Notes: a model not told the origin generated them from the letters alone. A DNA stretch of 64,000 bases from Bacteroidaceae bacterium (GCA_017416805.1 JAFQBB010000042.1:1-64000), one strand, 5' to 3'; shown: positions 33,717-43,262, numbered from the stretch's first letter. Numbers and translations are program-made.

Positions 33717-36167
33717 TTAATCGAGTATATAAATCTCATCCAAAATGATGCCTTCGTCAAGCGCTGTTATGGTGAATGTCGATACTTTTTCTGTCCCGAC
33801 AGGCAGTTTTATTGTTCGTATAGCCCGATTCCAAAGAATGTTTTCTTTCCATTCCTCACTACGTCCTTTAGTCGCATAGTCAAACACTTGGGGTTCACTA
33901 TTATTTATAGACAAAGCAATCCGTAAACTTTGGTCGTTTACTGGATGACGGGGAATGAAAGTGAGCATTATGGTTGGAGCATTGCTTTCTGTTTCAAGGC
34001 TGTAAGTGACAGAAGAGCCTTGAGGAATAAGTGCTGCGCCTTCATTATATCCCAATCCTTCACAGGGTATATATCCTCCACTTATACAATCTGCAGCATT
34101 AATCCTGTATTTGGCTGTTGTGCTGGCTTGAATAAGTGATTCGTGCATACGTATGGCATTACTGGATGGGTTTGTGATGGGGTTTTCATCGGCTGAATCT
34201 CTTTTGACTTTGTCGAATACGGCCAGTTTACGTGGGCGATAATCCATCATGCCGCGCCATTTCCCTTGATTGTGGATTCCTTCATTGTATATATTAGTTA
34301 AGGATACAATGCTATCGTATGCTGCATCACTTTCCGTCCAATTGCTTTTCCCTTGTCGGGCTAATTGAGCCTTCAAATGCTTTTCGTTCATTTGTGCAGA
34401 TGCTTGTACGCGGTATTTAATCAATTGGAAATAAGCATCTTGCTTTTCTTTCGGTTGATAATCTGCCAGTCTTTCCACTTGATCAGACAGTTTTTTCCAT
34501 GCGTCCAATCGGTCTTTCATGTATGTCTCATCCCAAGGCAGATTTTTTGTTGTTTTCCATATCGGGGCTTTCTCCTCGGTTCGCGTATTTCCTAAGAATT
34601 CAGGTCGGCGGATATGGTTTAACCGATAATATTCTTTCATTACTTTATGCAGTTCATTGCCATATTTGCCAAATTCGCGGGTCAGGAAACGTCGGTTGTG
34701 CTCTTGCCAACCAATGTGGCGTACACCGTCAAGATCCCATGCCATATCCATCAGCAATTCCAGAAGGTATTCGCCAGGCTTGATGTCGCCTACGTTGATA
34801 ATCCACATTTTTTGTATGCCGCGATCGTATGCTTCAGTCATCTGTTGGTAGGCTACGGCTGGGTTGAGACTATTCAGCCACAGATAGTCGTGCGGACGGC
34901 CCCAATAAGAAATATGGTAATAAATGCCGTTTCCACCTTTACGTGCACGTTCTTCTTCGGTAGGAAAGTGGCGAATATATCCGTAATTGTCGTCACACCA
35001 AATGAGAGTTACCTCTTCGGGTACTTCCAATCCGGCATGATATATGTCGAGTACTTCTTTATAAGGAATGAAAGCTTGTGGCACTTGTGTGACATCTTTG
35101 TTTACGTATTTAGCCAACATGCCTCGCTGATCTTTTAATACGCGCTCAAGTACAGCCTTTTGTTCTGCAACCGTTTTGGCTCCTTGCATTTTGCCATCGT
35201 GTACTCCGCGCATTCCTAAGGTATATATGTTGTCTTGGCCTGCTACTTCTTTTACACGTTTTTCCCAGAAATCATACACCGATTGGCTATTGTTCACATA
35301 GTCGTAGGCGCCTTTACCTCTACGAGTCCATTCTCCGGCAGCATTGCATACCATGGGTTCGCAATGCGAAGTTCCTATAAAAATACTGTAGTCAGCAGCG
35401 GCTTGACGATTTCCTTCGGTAAGAAAGAATGGCATTGTACACTCATGCATAGCCGGCCATAAGGTATTGGCTCTTAGGCGCAACATCAGTTCAAAGATGC
35501 GACGATAAGTTTTGGGACCTATATGATTTTTTTCTTTGTGTGGCTCATATGTCTGATTACTCCACGGAAGGAGTCCCCAGTCTTCATCGTTCAGGAATAT
35601 GCCTCGATAGGGGACTGTAGGTTCTTGTGTTTGGCTATATCCGGCAGGCAGGTGAAAGATTTCACGCTTTTCGGGGGTTGCGTCGGCCCACCATTCCCAA
35701 GGTGATACACCCAACAGGCGTGAAAGTTCAAGCACACCATACGCAGTACCACGTTTGTCGCTACCAGCTATCAGTAACTTCCCATTCTTCAATACTTTTA
35801 TGAGGAATGCCTCGTGTTTTCCTTTGAGGGAAGAGAGATTCTCGGGGCAAGTTTCCAAAAGAGTTGAAGTTCCTATTGTGCCGACAATAATCTTCAATCC
35901 TTCATCTGTATGGCAAATGGCAGTTTTGTTTTTCTTGCTTTTTTCTATCTTTTCGGCTTTCAAAAGGGTCAATTCTGCATCCAATGTGGCCTTCATGTCG
36001 CGTTTCAGCATATCAATGGCCAAGTGGACAACTTTTTCTTCATTTTTTTCTACTACGAGGGAAATATTTTTTCCCTGTTGGAGCGTAAAATTTTCTTCGT
36101 TTGTTGTTTCTGTAAAGCCAAATAAAGGAATAAGTAGGAAGAGTGTAATAAATAAGTTTCTGTTCAT
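33717..36167 (-). CDS. GH115 alpha-glucuronidase
   Basis: 816 residues with a signal peptide of about 19 residues (ends FTET). It removes (4-O-methyl)glucuronic acid side chains from xylan. Family features: GVLELSRLLGVSPWEWWAD, PYRGIFLNDEDWGL, LRANTLWPAMHECTMPFF, the GMRGVHDG motif, and IWCDDNYGYIRHFP. The C-terminal third contains the helical domain and a beta-sandwich typical of the family. It complements the secreted GH10 xylanase in this window. A small porin-like gene lies 101 bp upstream. No clear promoter of its own was seen. Confidence 0.93.
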   Translation of the reverse strand: MNRNLFITLFLLIPLFGFTETTNEENFTLQQGKNISLVVEKNEEKVVHLAIDMLKRDMKATLDAELTLLKAEKIEKSKKNKTAICHTDEGLKIIVGTIGTSTLLETCPENLSSLKGKHEAFLIKVLKNGKLLIAGSDKRGTAYGVLELSRLLGVSPWEWWADATPEKREIFHLPAGYSQTQEPTVPYRGIFLNDEDWGLLPWSNQTYEPHKEKNHIGPKTYRRIFELMLRLRANTLWPAMHECTMPFFLTEGNRQAAADYSIFIGTSHCEPMVCNAAGEWTRRGKGAYDYVNNSQSVYDFWEKRVKEVAGQDNIYTLGMRGVHDGKMQGAKTVAEQKAVLERVLKDQRGMLAKYVNKDVTQVPQAFIPYKEVLDIYHAGLEVPEEVTLIWCDDNYGYIRHFPTEEERARKGGNGIYYHISYWGRPHDYLWLNSLNPAVAYQQMTEAYDRGIQKMWIINVGDIKPGEYLLELLMDMAWDLDGVRHIGWQEHNRRFLTREFGKYGNELHKVMKEYYRLNHIRRPEFLGNTRTEEKAPIWKTTKNLPWDETYMKDRLDAWKKLSDQVERLADYQPKEKQDAYFQLIKYRVQASAQMNEKHLKAQLARQGKSNWTESDAAYDSIVSLTNIYNEGIHNQGKWRGMMDYRPRKLAVFDKVKRDSADENPITNPSSNAIRMHESLIQASTTAKYRINAADCISGGYIPCEGLGYNEGAALIPQGSSVTYSLETESNAPTIMLTFIPRHPVNDQSLRIALSINNSEPQVFDYATKGRSEEWKENILWNRAIRTIKLPVGTEKVSTFTITALDEGIILDEIYILD

Positions 36168-36268
36168 GTATTAAAGGCGTAGTTATGTGAGGTAAAGAAT
36201 ATGTTTGACGACCTTGTGCCATATAAATAGGCAAAGGCCGTCAATGTTTTTTTGTTAGAGAATAAAAC

Positions 36269-36883
36269 TTAGAAGATATAAGCTACGTGGATTTTCCAAG
36301 TCTTGTTCTTGGCACCAAACGTGTCGATAACTTTATTGGTACCACTAACCATATCCATTTCTTCATCTTTAAATTCTGCAGTATCGCCAAGAGGTATATT
36401 ATAGGTGACACCTGCTTGCAAATGGCTGAGAAGTTTTACACCTACACCAAGGTTCAAACTGAGTTGTGAATCCTTGAAAATTTCTTGTCCGGCCCATTTC
36501 TCCTGAGAAAGAGCGTAAGTGAATTGAGGACCTGCAGCGGCATAAACAGCTGCTATACTGCCCAAACCAATAGAATACTTCAAGTTTACAGGGATTTCAA
36601 GGTTATGGCTTTTTAATGTTTCACCTTCTTTGGGGTTGATGCCTGTCTGTGAATAAAGCAAGGCACCATCTACACCTAAACCGATGATGGGGAGAGTAAA
36701 TTCGGCCATAGGGCCAATAAAGAAACCTGTGAAGTTGTCTGATTTGATGTCGCTTTCATCAAAATCTGCCTTTTGGAGGTTTACACCACCCTTAACACCC
36801 CAACCGAATTGGGCTTGTGCTGACTGAACACCCGTGAATATCAAGGCTACAGCCACAAATAGAGTACTGATAATCTTTTTCAT
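36269..36883 (-). CDS. Small outer-membrane beta-barrel protein (porin family)
   Basis: 204 residues, signal peptide ending AQA. The mature part has FGWGVKGGVNLQKAD near its start and WKIHVAYIF at the end, with alternating hydrophobic strands: the eight-stranded outer-membrane barrel family common in Bacteroidetes. The function is unknown; proteins of this type often stabilise the envelope or bind ligands. The -7 box TATATTTGC is at 36914-36922. Confidence 0.85.
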   Translation of the reverse strand: MKKIISTLFVAVALIFTGVQSAQAQFGWGVKGGVNLQKADFDESDIKSDNFTGFFIGPMAEFTLPIIGLGVDGALLYSQTGINPKEGETLKSHNLEIPVNLKYSIGLGSIAAVYAAAGPQFTYALSQEKWAGQEIFKDSQLSLNLGVGVKLLSHLQAGVTYNIPLGDTAEFKDEEMDMVSGTNKVIDTFGAKNKTWKIHVAYIF

Positions 36884-36913
36884 TGTTTCTTATTTTTTTA
36901 ATGTTTAACGTCT

Positions 36914-36922
36914 GCAAATATA
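36914..36922 (-). promoter_or_regulatory. -7 promoter box of barrel protein gene
   Basis: Minus-strand TATATTTGC, 31 bases before the start codon. Confidence 0.6.
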
Positions 36923-36996
36923 CAGCAACCCATCAGAAGAACAAAATAAATATCATTTTTTTTCATTTACTTGCTTTCTTTTTCTCCGTTACAAAC

Positions 36997-37962
36997 TCAA
37001 AACGCCTTTATCTCTTCACCCAATATGTCGCTGAGCAACAGGTTGGCCAATCGGCTGGTGCCAATGCGGAAGAGGGTAGGGGAGAGCCATTCTTCGCCTA
37101 ACAGCTCTTTCACGATGGTGTAGTAGGAGAGGGCATCCTGCACTGTGTTAATGCCTCCTGCGGCCTTAAAACCAATTTTACGGCCAGTTTTGGCATAATA
37201 CTCCTTAATGGCCTGACACATGACGAAAGCGGCCTCGGGAGTGGCACTCACGGCTTCCTTGCCTGTAGAGGTCTTGATGAAGTCGGCTCCACTGTACATG
37301 GCCAGCAGGGCGGCACACTTGATGTTGGTGGCTGATTTCAGTGCACCAGTCTCCAAGATGACCTTCAATGCATGGTCGCCACAGAGGGCTTTCAGCTCCT
37401 GCAACTCGTCGCACATACCTTCGTAGTCGCCGCTGAGGAACTTCCCTACGGGGATGACCACATCAATCTCTGTAGCTCCTTCGTGCAGGGCAAGGCTGGT
37501 TTCGGCAATCTTCACCTCCATAAAGGTTTGTGATGAGGGGAATCCGCCGCTCACGCAAGCAACTTCTACCCCCTCAGCTTGAAGTGATTCGCTGACAATA
37601 CCGGCAAAGCAGGGATAGACACAGAGAGCCGCTACGTGAGGAAGGTCGGGATGCTCTTCGTCCAACGTGTTGACTTTTTCTACAAAATTGAGCACACTCT
37701 CCTCGCTGTCGGTACACTTCAGTGTGGTGAGGTCAAGACAGCCCAAAAGAGCCTTTTTTACCTCAAGTGTATCATTCTCGCTGACGCGTTCAAGCAGGCG
37801 TGAAACTTGTGCCTGGATGTGTTCGTCGCTCAATTGGGTGTCATACTGTGCCAAGGCTTCGTGGTACTTGTCCTGGCTACTGAAATCTTCCTCGTGAAAG
37901 TGGTCATGATCGTGTCCGCATCCGCAATCACAATCATGGTCGTGATGATGATAATGGTTCAT
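36997..37962 (-). CDS. deoC: Deoxyribose-phosphate aldolase with His-rich N-terminal extension
   Basis: 321 residues. Cleaves 2-deoxyribose 5-phosphate to glyceraldehyde 3-phosphate and acetaldehyde in deoxynucleoside catabolism. The barrel has the Schiff-base lysine segment DFIKTSTGK and the second lysine in IGFKAAGGI. An extension of about 50 residues precedes the barrel, and its first 25 residues are almost entirely His, Asp and Cys (HYHHHDHDCDCGCGHDHDH), a probable metal-binding tail. Downstream of mazG (20 bp gap) and dtd, which suggests one operon. Confidence 0.93.
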   Translation of the reverse strand: MNHYHHHDHDCDCGCGHDHDHFHEEDFSSQDKYHEALAQYDTQLSDEHIQAQVSRLLERVSENDTLEVKKALLGCLDLTTLKCTDSEESVLNFVEKVNTLDEEHPDLPHVAALCVYPCFAGIVSESLQAEGVEVACVSGGFPSSQTFMEVKIAETSLALHEGATEIDVVIPVGKFLSGDYEGMCDELQELKALCGDHALKVILETGALKSATNIKCAALLAMYSGADFIKTSTGKEAVSATPEAAFVMCQAIKEYYAKTGRKIGFKAAGGINTVQDALSYYTIVKELLGEEWLSPTLFRIGTSRLANLLLSDILGEEIKAF

Positions 37963-37982
37963 AATGGTTATAATTTCAATTT

Positions 37983-38309
37983 TTAATTCTTTAATTTTTC
38001 ATTCTCTACGTGCCTTGTCTTGTCCCGCTCCGTCTTCTTCTGCAGGTTTCGTTCAAAGGCCGCGGTAAGGTCAACTCCCGTCTGGTTGGCCAGGCAGAGG
38101 AGCACCCACAGTACATCGGCCATCTCATCGCCCAAGTCATGCTTTTCGTCTTTCTTGAACGATTGGTCACCGTAGGTACGTGCCATGATGCGTGCCAGTT
38201 CGCCCACCTCTTCGGTGAGGCAGGCCATGTTGGTCAGTTCGCTGAAGTAACGCACGCCGTACGTCTTTATCCAGCGGTCAACGGTCTCTTGTGCTTCTTG
38301 TAGGGTCAT
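37983..38309 (-). CDS. MazG-type nucleotide pyrophosphohydrolase
   Basis: 108 residues, cytoplasmic. Hydrolyses nucleoside triphosphates to monophosphates, a house-cleaning role. The metal-binding motif is LTEEVGEL...LGDEMADVLW (EExxE and ExxD). This is the single-domain MazG-like form. It is followed closely by deoC and preceded by dtd, with a repeat element (38326-38400) between it and dtd. Confidence 0.85.
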   Translation of the reverse strand: MTLQEAQETVDRWIKTYGVRYFSELTNMACLTEEVGELARIMARTYGDQSFKKDEKHDLGDEMADVLWVLLCLANQTGVDLTAAFERNLQKKTERDKTRHVENEKLKN

Positions 38310-38325
38310 ATTAATTTAGTTTTTA

Positions 38326-38400
38326 GCTACGAGCTACAAGTTACGAGCTAACTTTGCTGTGCTTTTACACTCGTAGCTTGTAGCTCGTCACTTGTCACTA
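38326..38400. repeat. agctcgtcact-family inverted repeat between mazG and dtd genes
   Basis: Left arm agctacgagctacaagttac, right arm (38368-38392) cactcgtagcttgtagctcg onward. The right arm is identical over 25 bases to the copy within the GH10 gene. Confidence 0.75.
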
Positions 38401-38402
38401 GT

Positions 38403-38855
38403 TCACTCTTTATTCTTCGTATCCATGCAAATCGTTACCGGTCCATCGTTCAGCAACTCCACTTTCATGTCTGCACCGAACTCACCTGTGCCTACAGGTT
38501 TCCCAAGGGCAATGCCCAACTCTTCGCAAAACTGTTCGTAGAGCGGTATGGAGATGTCCGGCTTAGCAGCCCGTATGTACGACGGACGGTTTCCCTTCTT
38601 GGTGGAGGCAAACAGGGTAAACTGGCTGATGACCAATATGTCGCCCCCGGCATCCTGGATGTTTTTGTTCATCACTCCCTGTTCGTCATCAAACACCCGT
38701 AGCCCCACAATCTTCTTACAGAGCCACTGTATGTCCTCTTCTGTATCAGCGTCCTCAATGCCCACGAGTACCAGCAATCCCTTCTCTATGGCCGATTTCA
38801 CCGTCCCATTGATAGTTACCGATGCGTGGCTGACGCGTTGTATGACTGTTCGCAT
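38403..38855 (-). CDS. dtd: D-aminoacyl-tRNA deacylase
   Basis: 150 residues. Removes D-amino acids wrongly attached to tRNA. Family motifs SQFTLFAS (about 77-84) and NDGPVT near the C-terminus are both intact. Normal length. In related genomes I recall it directly following uvrC; here uvrC is 14 kb away. The DUF6155-like gene lies 15 bp upstream in the same direction. Confidence 0.95.
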   Translation of the reverse strand: MRTVIQRVSHASVTINGTVKSAIEKGLLVLVGIEDADTEEDIQWLCKKIVGLRVFDDEQGVMNKNIQDAGGDILVISQFTLFASTKKGNRPSYIRAAKPDISIPLYEQFCEELGIALGKPVGTGEFGADMKVELLNDGPVTICMDTKNKE

Positions 38856-38870
38856 AGATTATTCTCAATT

Positions 38871-39380
38871 TTATTGATATTGATAATAGAAGTCATATAA
38901 TGTATCAGGAAATCCCCAACCGCACTTCTCAGATATCTTTAACATCATTTCGATGCGGGGACGAAGTTCTTCCAAATACCCATTCTTGTATATAAACTCC
39001 ATTGCTTTACCAAAATTATTTTCTAAAGCAATATAGTATTGTTCCCACATATCGCCATACTCGACTGTAAAGCTTACTCCCGTTTCAATGTTAAAAAGCA
39101 TCAAATCGGCAATGCAAGCAGGATGGGGTTTCAGTTTTTTGAAATCACTTACAGCTTTTCGACAAACGCTGAACCGGCATTTGGGTTCGCCGCGATTCGG
39201 GTAAAACTCATTATGGATGATTTTCTTATATTCTTCCAATTTAGCATCATCGTTAGGCTTCATATAAAAATCCAAATATTCTTTTGCTTCTTTACGTGCT
39301 TCGTAAAGTTCCAAAACAACATCTATTACCTGTTCTTTTGTTAACTTTAGCAGGTATTTCTTTAATTGGGCTTTTGACAT
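38871..39380 (-). CDS. DUF6155-like protein
   Basis: 169 residues, cytoplasmic, mostly helical and charged. The opening KAQLKKYLLKLTKEQVIDVVLELY and the later HPACIADLMLFNIE resemble the Bacteroidetes family I know as DUF6155, which has no assigned function. It is 15 bp from dtd and 15 bp after the GIY-YIG gene on the same strand, so probably part of a longer transcript. Confidence 0.65.
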   Translation of the reverse strand: MSKAQLKKYLLKLTKEQVIDVVLELYEARKEAKEYLDFYMKPNDDAKLEEYKKIIHNEFYPNRGEPKCRFSVCRKAVSDFKKLKPHPACIADLMLFNIETGVSFTVEYGDMWEQYYIALENNFGKAMEFIYKNGYLEELRPRIEMMLKISEKCGWGFPDTLYDFYYQYQ

Positions 39381-39395
39381 GATTGGAGCTATAAT

Positions 39396-40340
39396 TTATT
39401 TAAGAGTTTCTTTGAGCATTGCAATATCGGCTTCTGATAGGTTAAACCATTCACCTCTAATATTTTTCTCAGAAAATACTTTATGTAGGGCTTGTTCGAT
39501 AGCATATGCAAGCCTCCTATTGGGATATTTTTTTGCATATAAAATTTCTATGCTTGGCTTTTCACTTTGAAGAGTTCGTTCTCTGTATTGGGGCGTTTTT
39601 GATATTCCTATTTTATAAAAATTGTTCAAGGTATCGTGCATAAGGTATACATAGCATTCTTCATTATTTTTGCAAAGTTGTACATTTCCCTCTATTTCTG
39701 AGATATTTTGGTTCATATTATCGTTAATTTCTTTGCAATTTGTGATTTCTTGACCAATTCTTACATTATCCAACATGTTAGGTATACTATCATATAATCC
39801 AAGTTTTTTTAGTATATAATCATATATTGTAGCATACATTGTAAATGATTTAAATCGTTTAGTTTTCTTCAAAGTACAGCTTTTAAAAGTTGTTTTATTT
39901 GTTTTGTCCGATGATTCAATATAAATGGAACTTAAACCATTATTTGTTAGACTATTTAAAGCTTCTTTTGATAGGGGAAATCTAAGAATGTTTTTATTCT
40001 GGTTATATATCTGATTTCCATCGCTTTGTATTTCTATAATTTTACTGTCTAAGAATCTGAAGCACAAGTTGTTGTCAGAACCTATTCTAAGATTCTTTGG
40101 CTTAAATATTATATTTATGACCGGATAATTATTGTAAATATTGAGATCAATCAATAAGAAATTGTAACCTTTGCTTTCTCTCAAAAGAAAACCAGGCCTT
40201 TTGTTGTTGTGATTATAGTCTTCAATAATGTCCCATATTATAATTTTACTATGGTTCATTTTCTCTATTCTATATTGAAAAGCATTCATATAGTTTTCTG
40301 ACAAATTTATAATACTCCTCTTATAAATAATTTTTTTCAT
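39396..40340 (-). CDS. GIY-YIG/T5orf172-type nuclease-domain protein
   Basis: 314 residues. Residues 1-220 are AT-rich-coded, Asn/Ile/Lys-rich and unrecognised. Residues about 228-310 match the T5orf172 branch of GIY-YIG domains: YVYLMHDTLNNFYKIGIS, then a conserved Arg (YRERTLQ), Ile/Glu (EILYAKKY), AIEQALHKVF and GEWFNL. Base composition is clearly lower in GC than the flanking dtd-mazG-deoC genes, which suggests acquisition. It may cut DNA or act in mobile-element or phage conflict; no partner shows this directly. The start overlaps the end of the AlbA-type pseudogene by 20 bp. Confidence 0.7.
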   Translation of the reverse strand: MKKIIYKRSIINLSENYMNAFQYRIEKMNHSKIIIWDIIEDYNHNNKRPGFLLRESKGYNFLLIDLNIYNNYPVINIIFKPKNLRIGSDNNLCFRFLDSKIIEIQSDGNQIYNQNKNILRFPLSKEALNSLTNNGLSSIYIESSDKTNKTTFKSCTLKKTKRFKSFTMYATIYDYILKKLGLYDSIPNMLDNVRIGQEITNCKEINDNMNQNISEIEGNVQLCKNNEECYVYLMHDTLNNFYKIGISKTPQYRERTLQSEKPSIEILYAKKYPNRRLAYAIEQALHKVFSEKNIRGEWFNLSEADIAMLKETLK

Positions 40341-41741
40341 CGTTCCCTTTTCTCCTCATCATTTCCCTTAGTTGCAATCCCTTTGGAGTCAATCGATATT
40401 TCTGATTAATGCTCTTAGGTTTGTCAGGAATAGTCAGTTCTACATATCCAGCTTCGATGGATGGTTTCAGATATTCTTTCAGGAAATGTTGGCGATGGTT
40501 TATTTGAACTAATTCCTGTAATGATTCTCTGTTTAACTCTCCTTCAATGACCGTAATCAGTTTTTCAACATGTGCGGTAACATGTGCGGTAACATGTGCG
40601 GTCGCATCCTCTATTTTTACTTTATCTATTTGTTGTTCAACGTCTTCAGCATGTGCGGTATCATGCACACTGACAGGAAAGGTGATGCGAATGAAGTTGT
40701 CGGTGAACTTGAAACTTTCTTCACCGTATGCGCGAAGGATACGGGGGATGCCGGAGCCTAAAGATTCCACCAACTCCACATCACGGTAAATGCGCATCAA
40801 CTCTTTGTTGCGGGGGATGGAAATACCGTTGAAGAACTCTTCGTGGCTGAGAGACTCGGGCAAGCGGCCGGCAGAAGTGATTTCAAGCCTGTCGGGGAAT
40901 ATCTCAAATTTAGGCGGAACCTCAAAGGAGTAATCGTTGTGTACGATGGCGTTGATAACCGCTTCGCGAAGGGCAATCCTATTCCATAGAGGCGTTTCAT
41001 GCGTTCTACCGGAGTAATGGTGGCTGCTGTCCTGTTTTCTACCTCCAGTTTGGCCAATACGCTCTTGGTGGCTTTGATGAGGGAGCAATAACCATATTCG
41101 TTGTTCTCTATCAGGTCGCATCTGTCAAGGCTGGAGTATTTGGCCACTTTGATGGAATTGTTGTTCTCGTCGGCCAGCAAGTAGGCTACATAGTTATATT
41201 TCCCGTCTTCTGTCAATAATTCCAATGTACGTTTGAAATTGTCGTTCAAACGTTTACCATGCTCATCATAATAGATGCGCAATTGCTCGAAAGTCAAGTC
41301 CTGACGGTTAGAAACAATGCGTCCGATGGAGTTTCGGGTACGCATGGCAAACAGTCGGTCAATTTGCTCCTGTGGCATCGGTTCGGCAGAAGTTCCCACA
41401 CGGATATATGCCCCTTTGGGAGTCATTCCGTATTTCGTTTTGAAATAAGCCTTTTCTATACCGCTGGCCACCGTCAGTTTGATGATGCTGAGGCCATCGC
41501 GTTGCTCCGTGGCAATATCAAACAATCCCATAGCCGAAGGGGAGACGTTATTCTTGATGCGGTCTTTCAGCTTCAGCATACAGCCATCTATATCATCTAC
41601 ACCTACGGTCTTTCCATCGCGGTCTATTCCGATGTAGATGAATCCACCTTCCTTATAATTCAAGAAGGCCACCACCTCTTTCTCTATATCCACGTCAGGT
41701 GTCAGTTCCTGCTTATATTCTATCCGATTGGTTTCCGCCAT
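40321..41741 (-). pseudogene. AlbA_2/HATPase-type transcriptional regulator, frameshifted
   Basis: The 5' part (41741 to about 41000) encodes the Schlafen-type AlbA_2 domain (RIEYKQELTPDVDIEKEVV, FIYIGIDRDG). The 3' part in another frame (about 41000 to 40321) encodes the ATPase-like half (LREAVINAIVHNDYS, LGSGIPRILRAYGEESF) and a C-terminal winged helix. The two halves join at GAAACG near 40994-41000 by a one-base shift; an intact relative would read through from TPVERMK into ETPLWNRIALREAV. The linker contains three 12-bp repeats (40568-40602, AHVT units). It is probably inactivated, or the shift is phase-variable. A -7 box TACCTTTG is at 41774-41781. Confidence 0.8.
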
Positions 41742-41971
41742 CTTCTGTTTGCAATTTTACGGTTATTCGTCCACAAAGGTACAAAAGTTCCTTTATTGTT
41801 GTATAGAAGATGACAAAAAAGAGTTGCAAGAATTGCTTTTTCCCTCAAGCAGTTTTTCCTATTATGAGAGATTGATTCTACTATTTTCAATGGAATAAGC
41901 AAACAAAATCACATTTTTGTGACGAACTTATCATTTTTTTGTACCAGCAACAAAAGGAATCAGATGTTTTT

Positions 41972-42057
41972 GTTTTGTACACAAAACGATTTTTATTCAA
42001 ATTTGTTTTGCTGATAAAACAAATTATGCGTAATTTTGTCCCGCCTATAAAACAAAT
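41972..42057. repeat. Phased array: three 33-bp units at ATPase 3 promoter
   Basis: Units start at 41972, 42005 and 42038, exactly 33 bp apart, each with gttttg/gtcccg followed 11 bases later by AAAAC. Palindromes gttttgtacacaaaac and atttgtttt-N6-aaaacaaat are centred 33 bp apart. A weaker unit may precede at 41939. Confidence 0.75.
42007..42038 (+). promoter_or_regulatory. Promoter of ATPase gene 3
   Basis: -33 TTTG (42007-42010), 20-base spacer, -7 TAATTTTG (42031-42038), 25 bases before the ATG. Both boxes lie inside the 33-bp array, so the array is a plausible operator. Confidence 0.7.
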
Positions 42058-42062
42058 GAATA

Positions 42063-43262
42063 ATGGAGACCTTGATCAAACGATGCAAAAGACTGTTGGA
42101 AGTGACCTCGACTGACTACGTGCGCAGCTTGATGGAAACGGTTCATTGGAATGTTCGCCTGGTAGCTATCCGCGGAGCACGCGGAGTGGGAAAGACCACT
42201 TTGATGCTGCAATACTTGAAGTTACACTACAGCCCAGACTGCCGGGAAGCCATGTATGTCAGCTTGGACAACCCTTATTTCACCCGACACACGTTGGAAG
42301 AGTTCGTCGAGCAGTTCTATTTATATGGTGGCAAACATCTGTTTTTGGACGAAGTACACAAATATCCCGAATGGAGTCGTGAAATCAAGAACATTTACGA
42401 CGGTTACCCCGATTTGCGCATCGTATTCAGCGGATCATCGTTGATACAGATTCTGAATGCTGAGGCCGACCTTTCGCGCCGTTGTATCTCCTACGATATG
42501 CAGGGACTCTCTTTCCGCGAATATCTGAAGTTATACCACGGGATTGATGTGCGTCCCCACACCTTAGAGGAGTTGCTGGCCTCGCCCGATGCCGTCTGTG
42601 CCGAGGTGAATGCCCAATGTCGTCCGCTGGCCTACTTCGATGATTATCTTCAGGCTGGATATTACCCTTTCCGCTTGGAGGGAAGCAACGAATATTACAC
42701 CCGCATCGAGAATGTGGTGAACATGATTTTGGAAATAGAACTCCCCCAGCAGTGCGGAGTGGACTTGGGAAATGCACGCAAACTGAAAACCTTGTTGACT
42801 ATCCTCTCTACGGAGGTGCCCATGATGGTGGATATGACTAAACTTTCATTGATGGCCGGCCTGTCGCGCACCACACTACTGACCTATCTGCAGTACCTGC
42901 ATCGTGCCAGACTAATTCACCTTCTTTACTCCGACCTCGATTCACTAAAGAAACTACAAAAGCCGGACAAAATCTATATGGAGAATCCGAATCTGCTATA
43001 CGTCCTTTCGCTGGAGGATGTCAACAAGGGGACCCTTCGCGAAGTGTTCATGGTCAACCAGTTATCCTATCAGCATCAGGTCGAATACAGCACTCGCAGT
43101 GCCGACTACACTATTGACCGCCGCTATACCATCGAAGTCGGTGGCAAGAGCAAGGATGGTAAGCAGATTGCCCGCGAACAATCAGCCTTCATCGCCGCCG
43201 ACAACATCAATTATCCTGTCGGTAATAAGATTCCCTTGTGGGCATTCGGTCTTTTGTATTGA
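42063..43262 (+). CDS. AAA-type ATPase, DUF4143-like (3)
   Basis: 399 residues. Walker A GARGVGKTTL (about 38-47) and Walker B HLFLDEVHKYPEW (about 92-104). A winged-helix-like region (LSLMAGLSRTTLLTYLQYL) precedes the C-terminal domain, which carries ADYTID...YTIEVGGKSKDGK, a D...E-x-G-G-K variant of the nuclease-like signature in genes 1 and 2. The role is not established. It is divergent from the frameshifted AlbA gene. The promoter is embedded in a 33-bp array. Closed by a strong terminator. Confidence 0.85.
   Translation: METLIKRCKRLLEVTSTDYVRSLMETVHWNVRLVAIRGARGVGKTTLMLQYLKLHYSPDCREAMYVSLDNPYFTRHTLEEFVEQFYLYGGKHLFLDEVHKYPEWSREIKNIYDGYPDLRIVFSGSSLIQILNAEADLSRRCISYDMQGLSFREYLKLYHGIDVRPHTLEELLASPDAVCAEVNAQCRPLAYFDDYLQAGYYPFRLEGSNEYYTRIENVVNMILEIELPQQCGVDLGNARKLKTLLTILSTEVPMMVDMTKLSLMAGLSRTTLLTYLQYLHRARLIHLLYSDLDSLKKLQKPDKIYMENPNLLYVLSLEDVNKGTLREVFMVNQLSYQHQVEYSTRSADYTIDRRYTIEVGGKSKDGKQIAREQSAFIAADNINYPVGNKIPLWAFGLLY

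Noticed and set aside
36208-36242. Hairpin gacgacctt...aaggccgtc as terminator
   Set aside because: The T run follows it on the plus strand while both flanking genes are on the minus strand.
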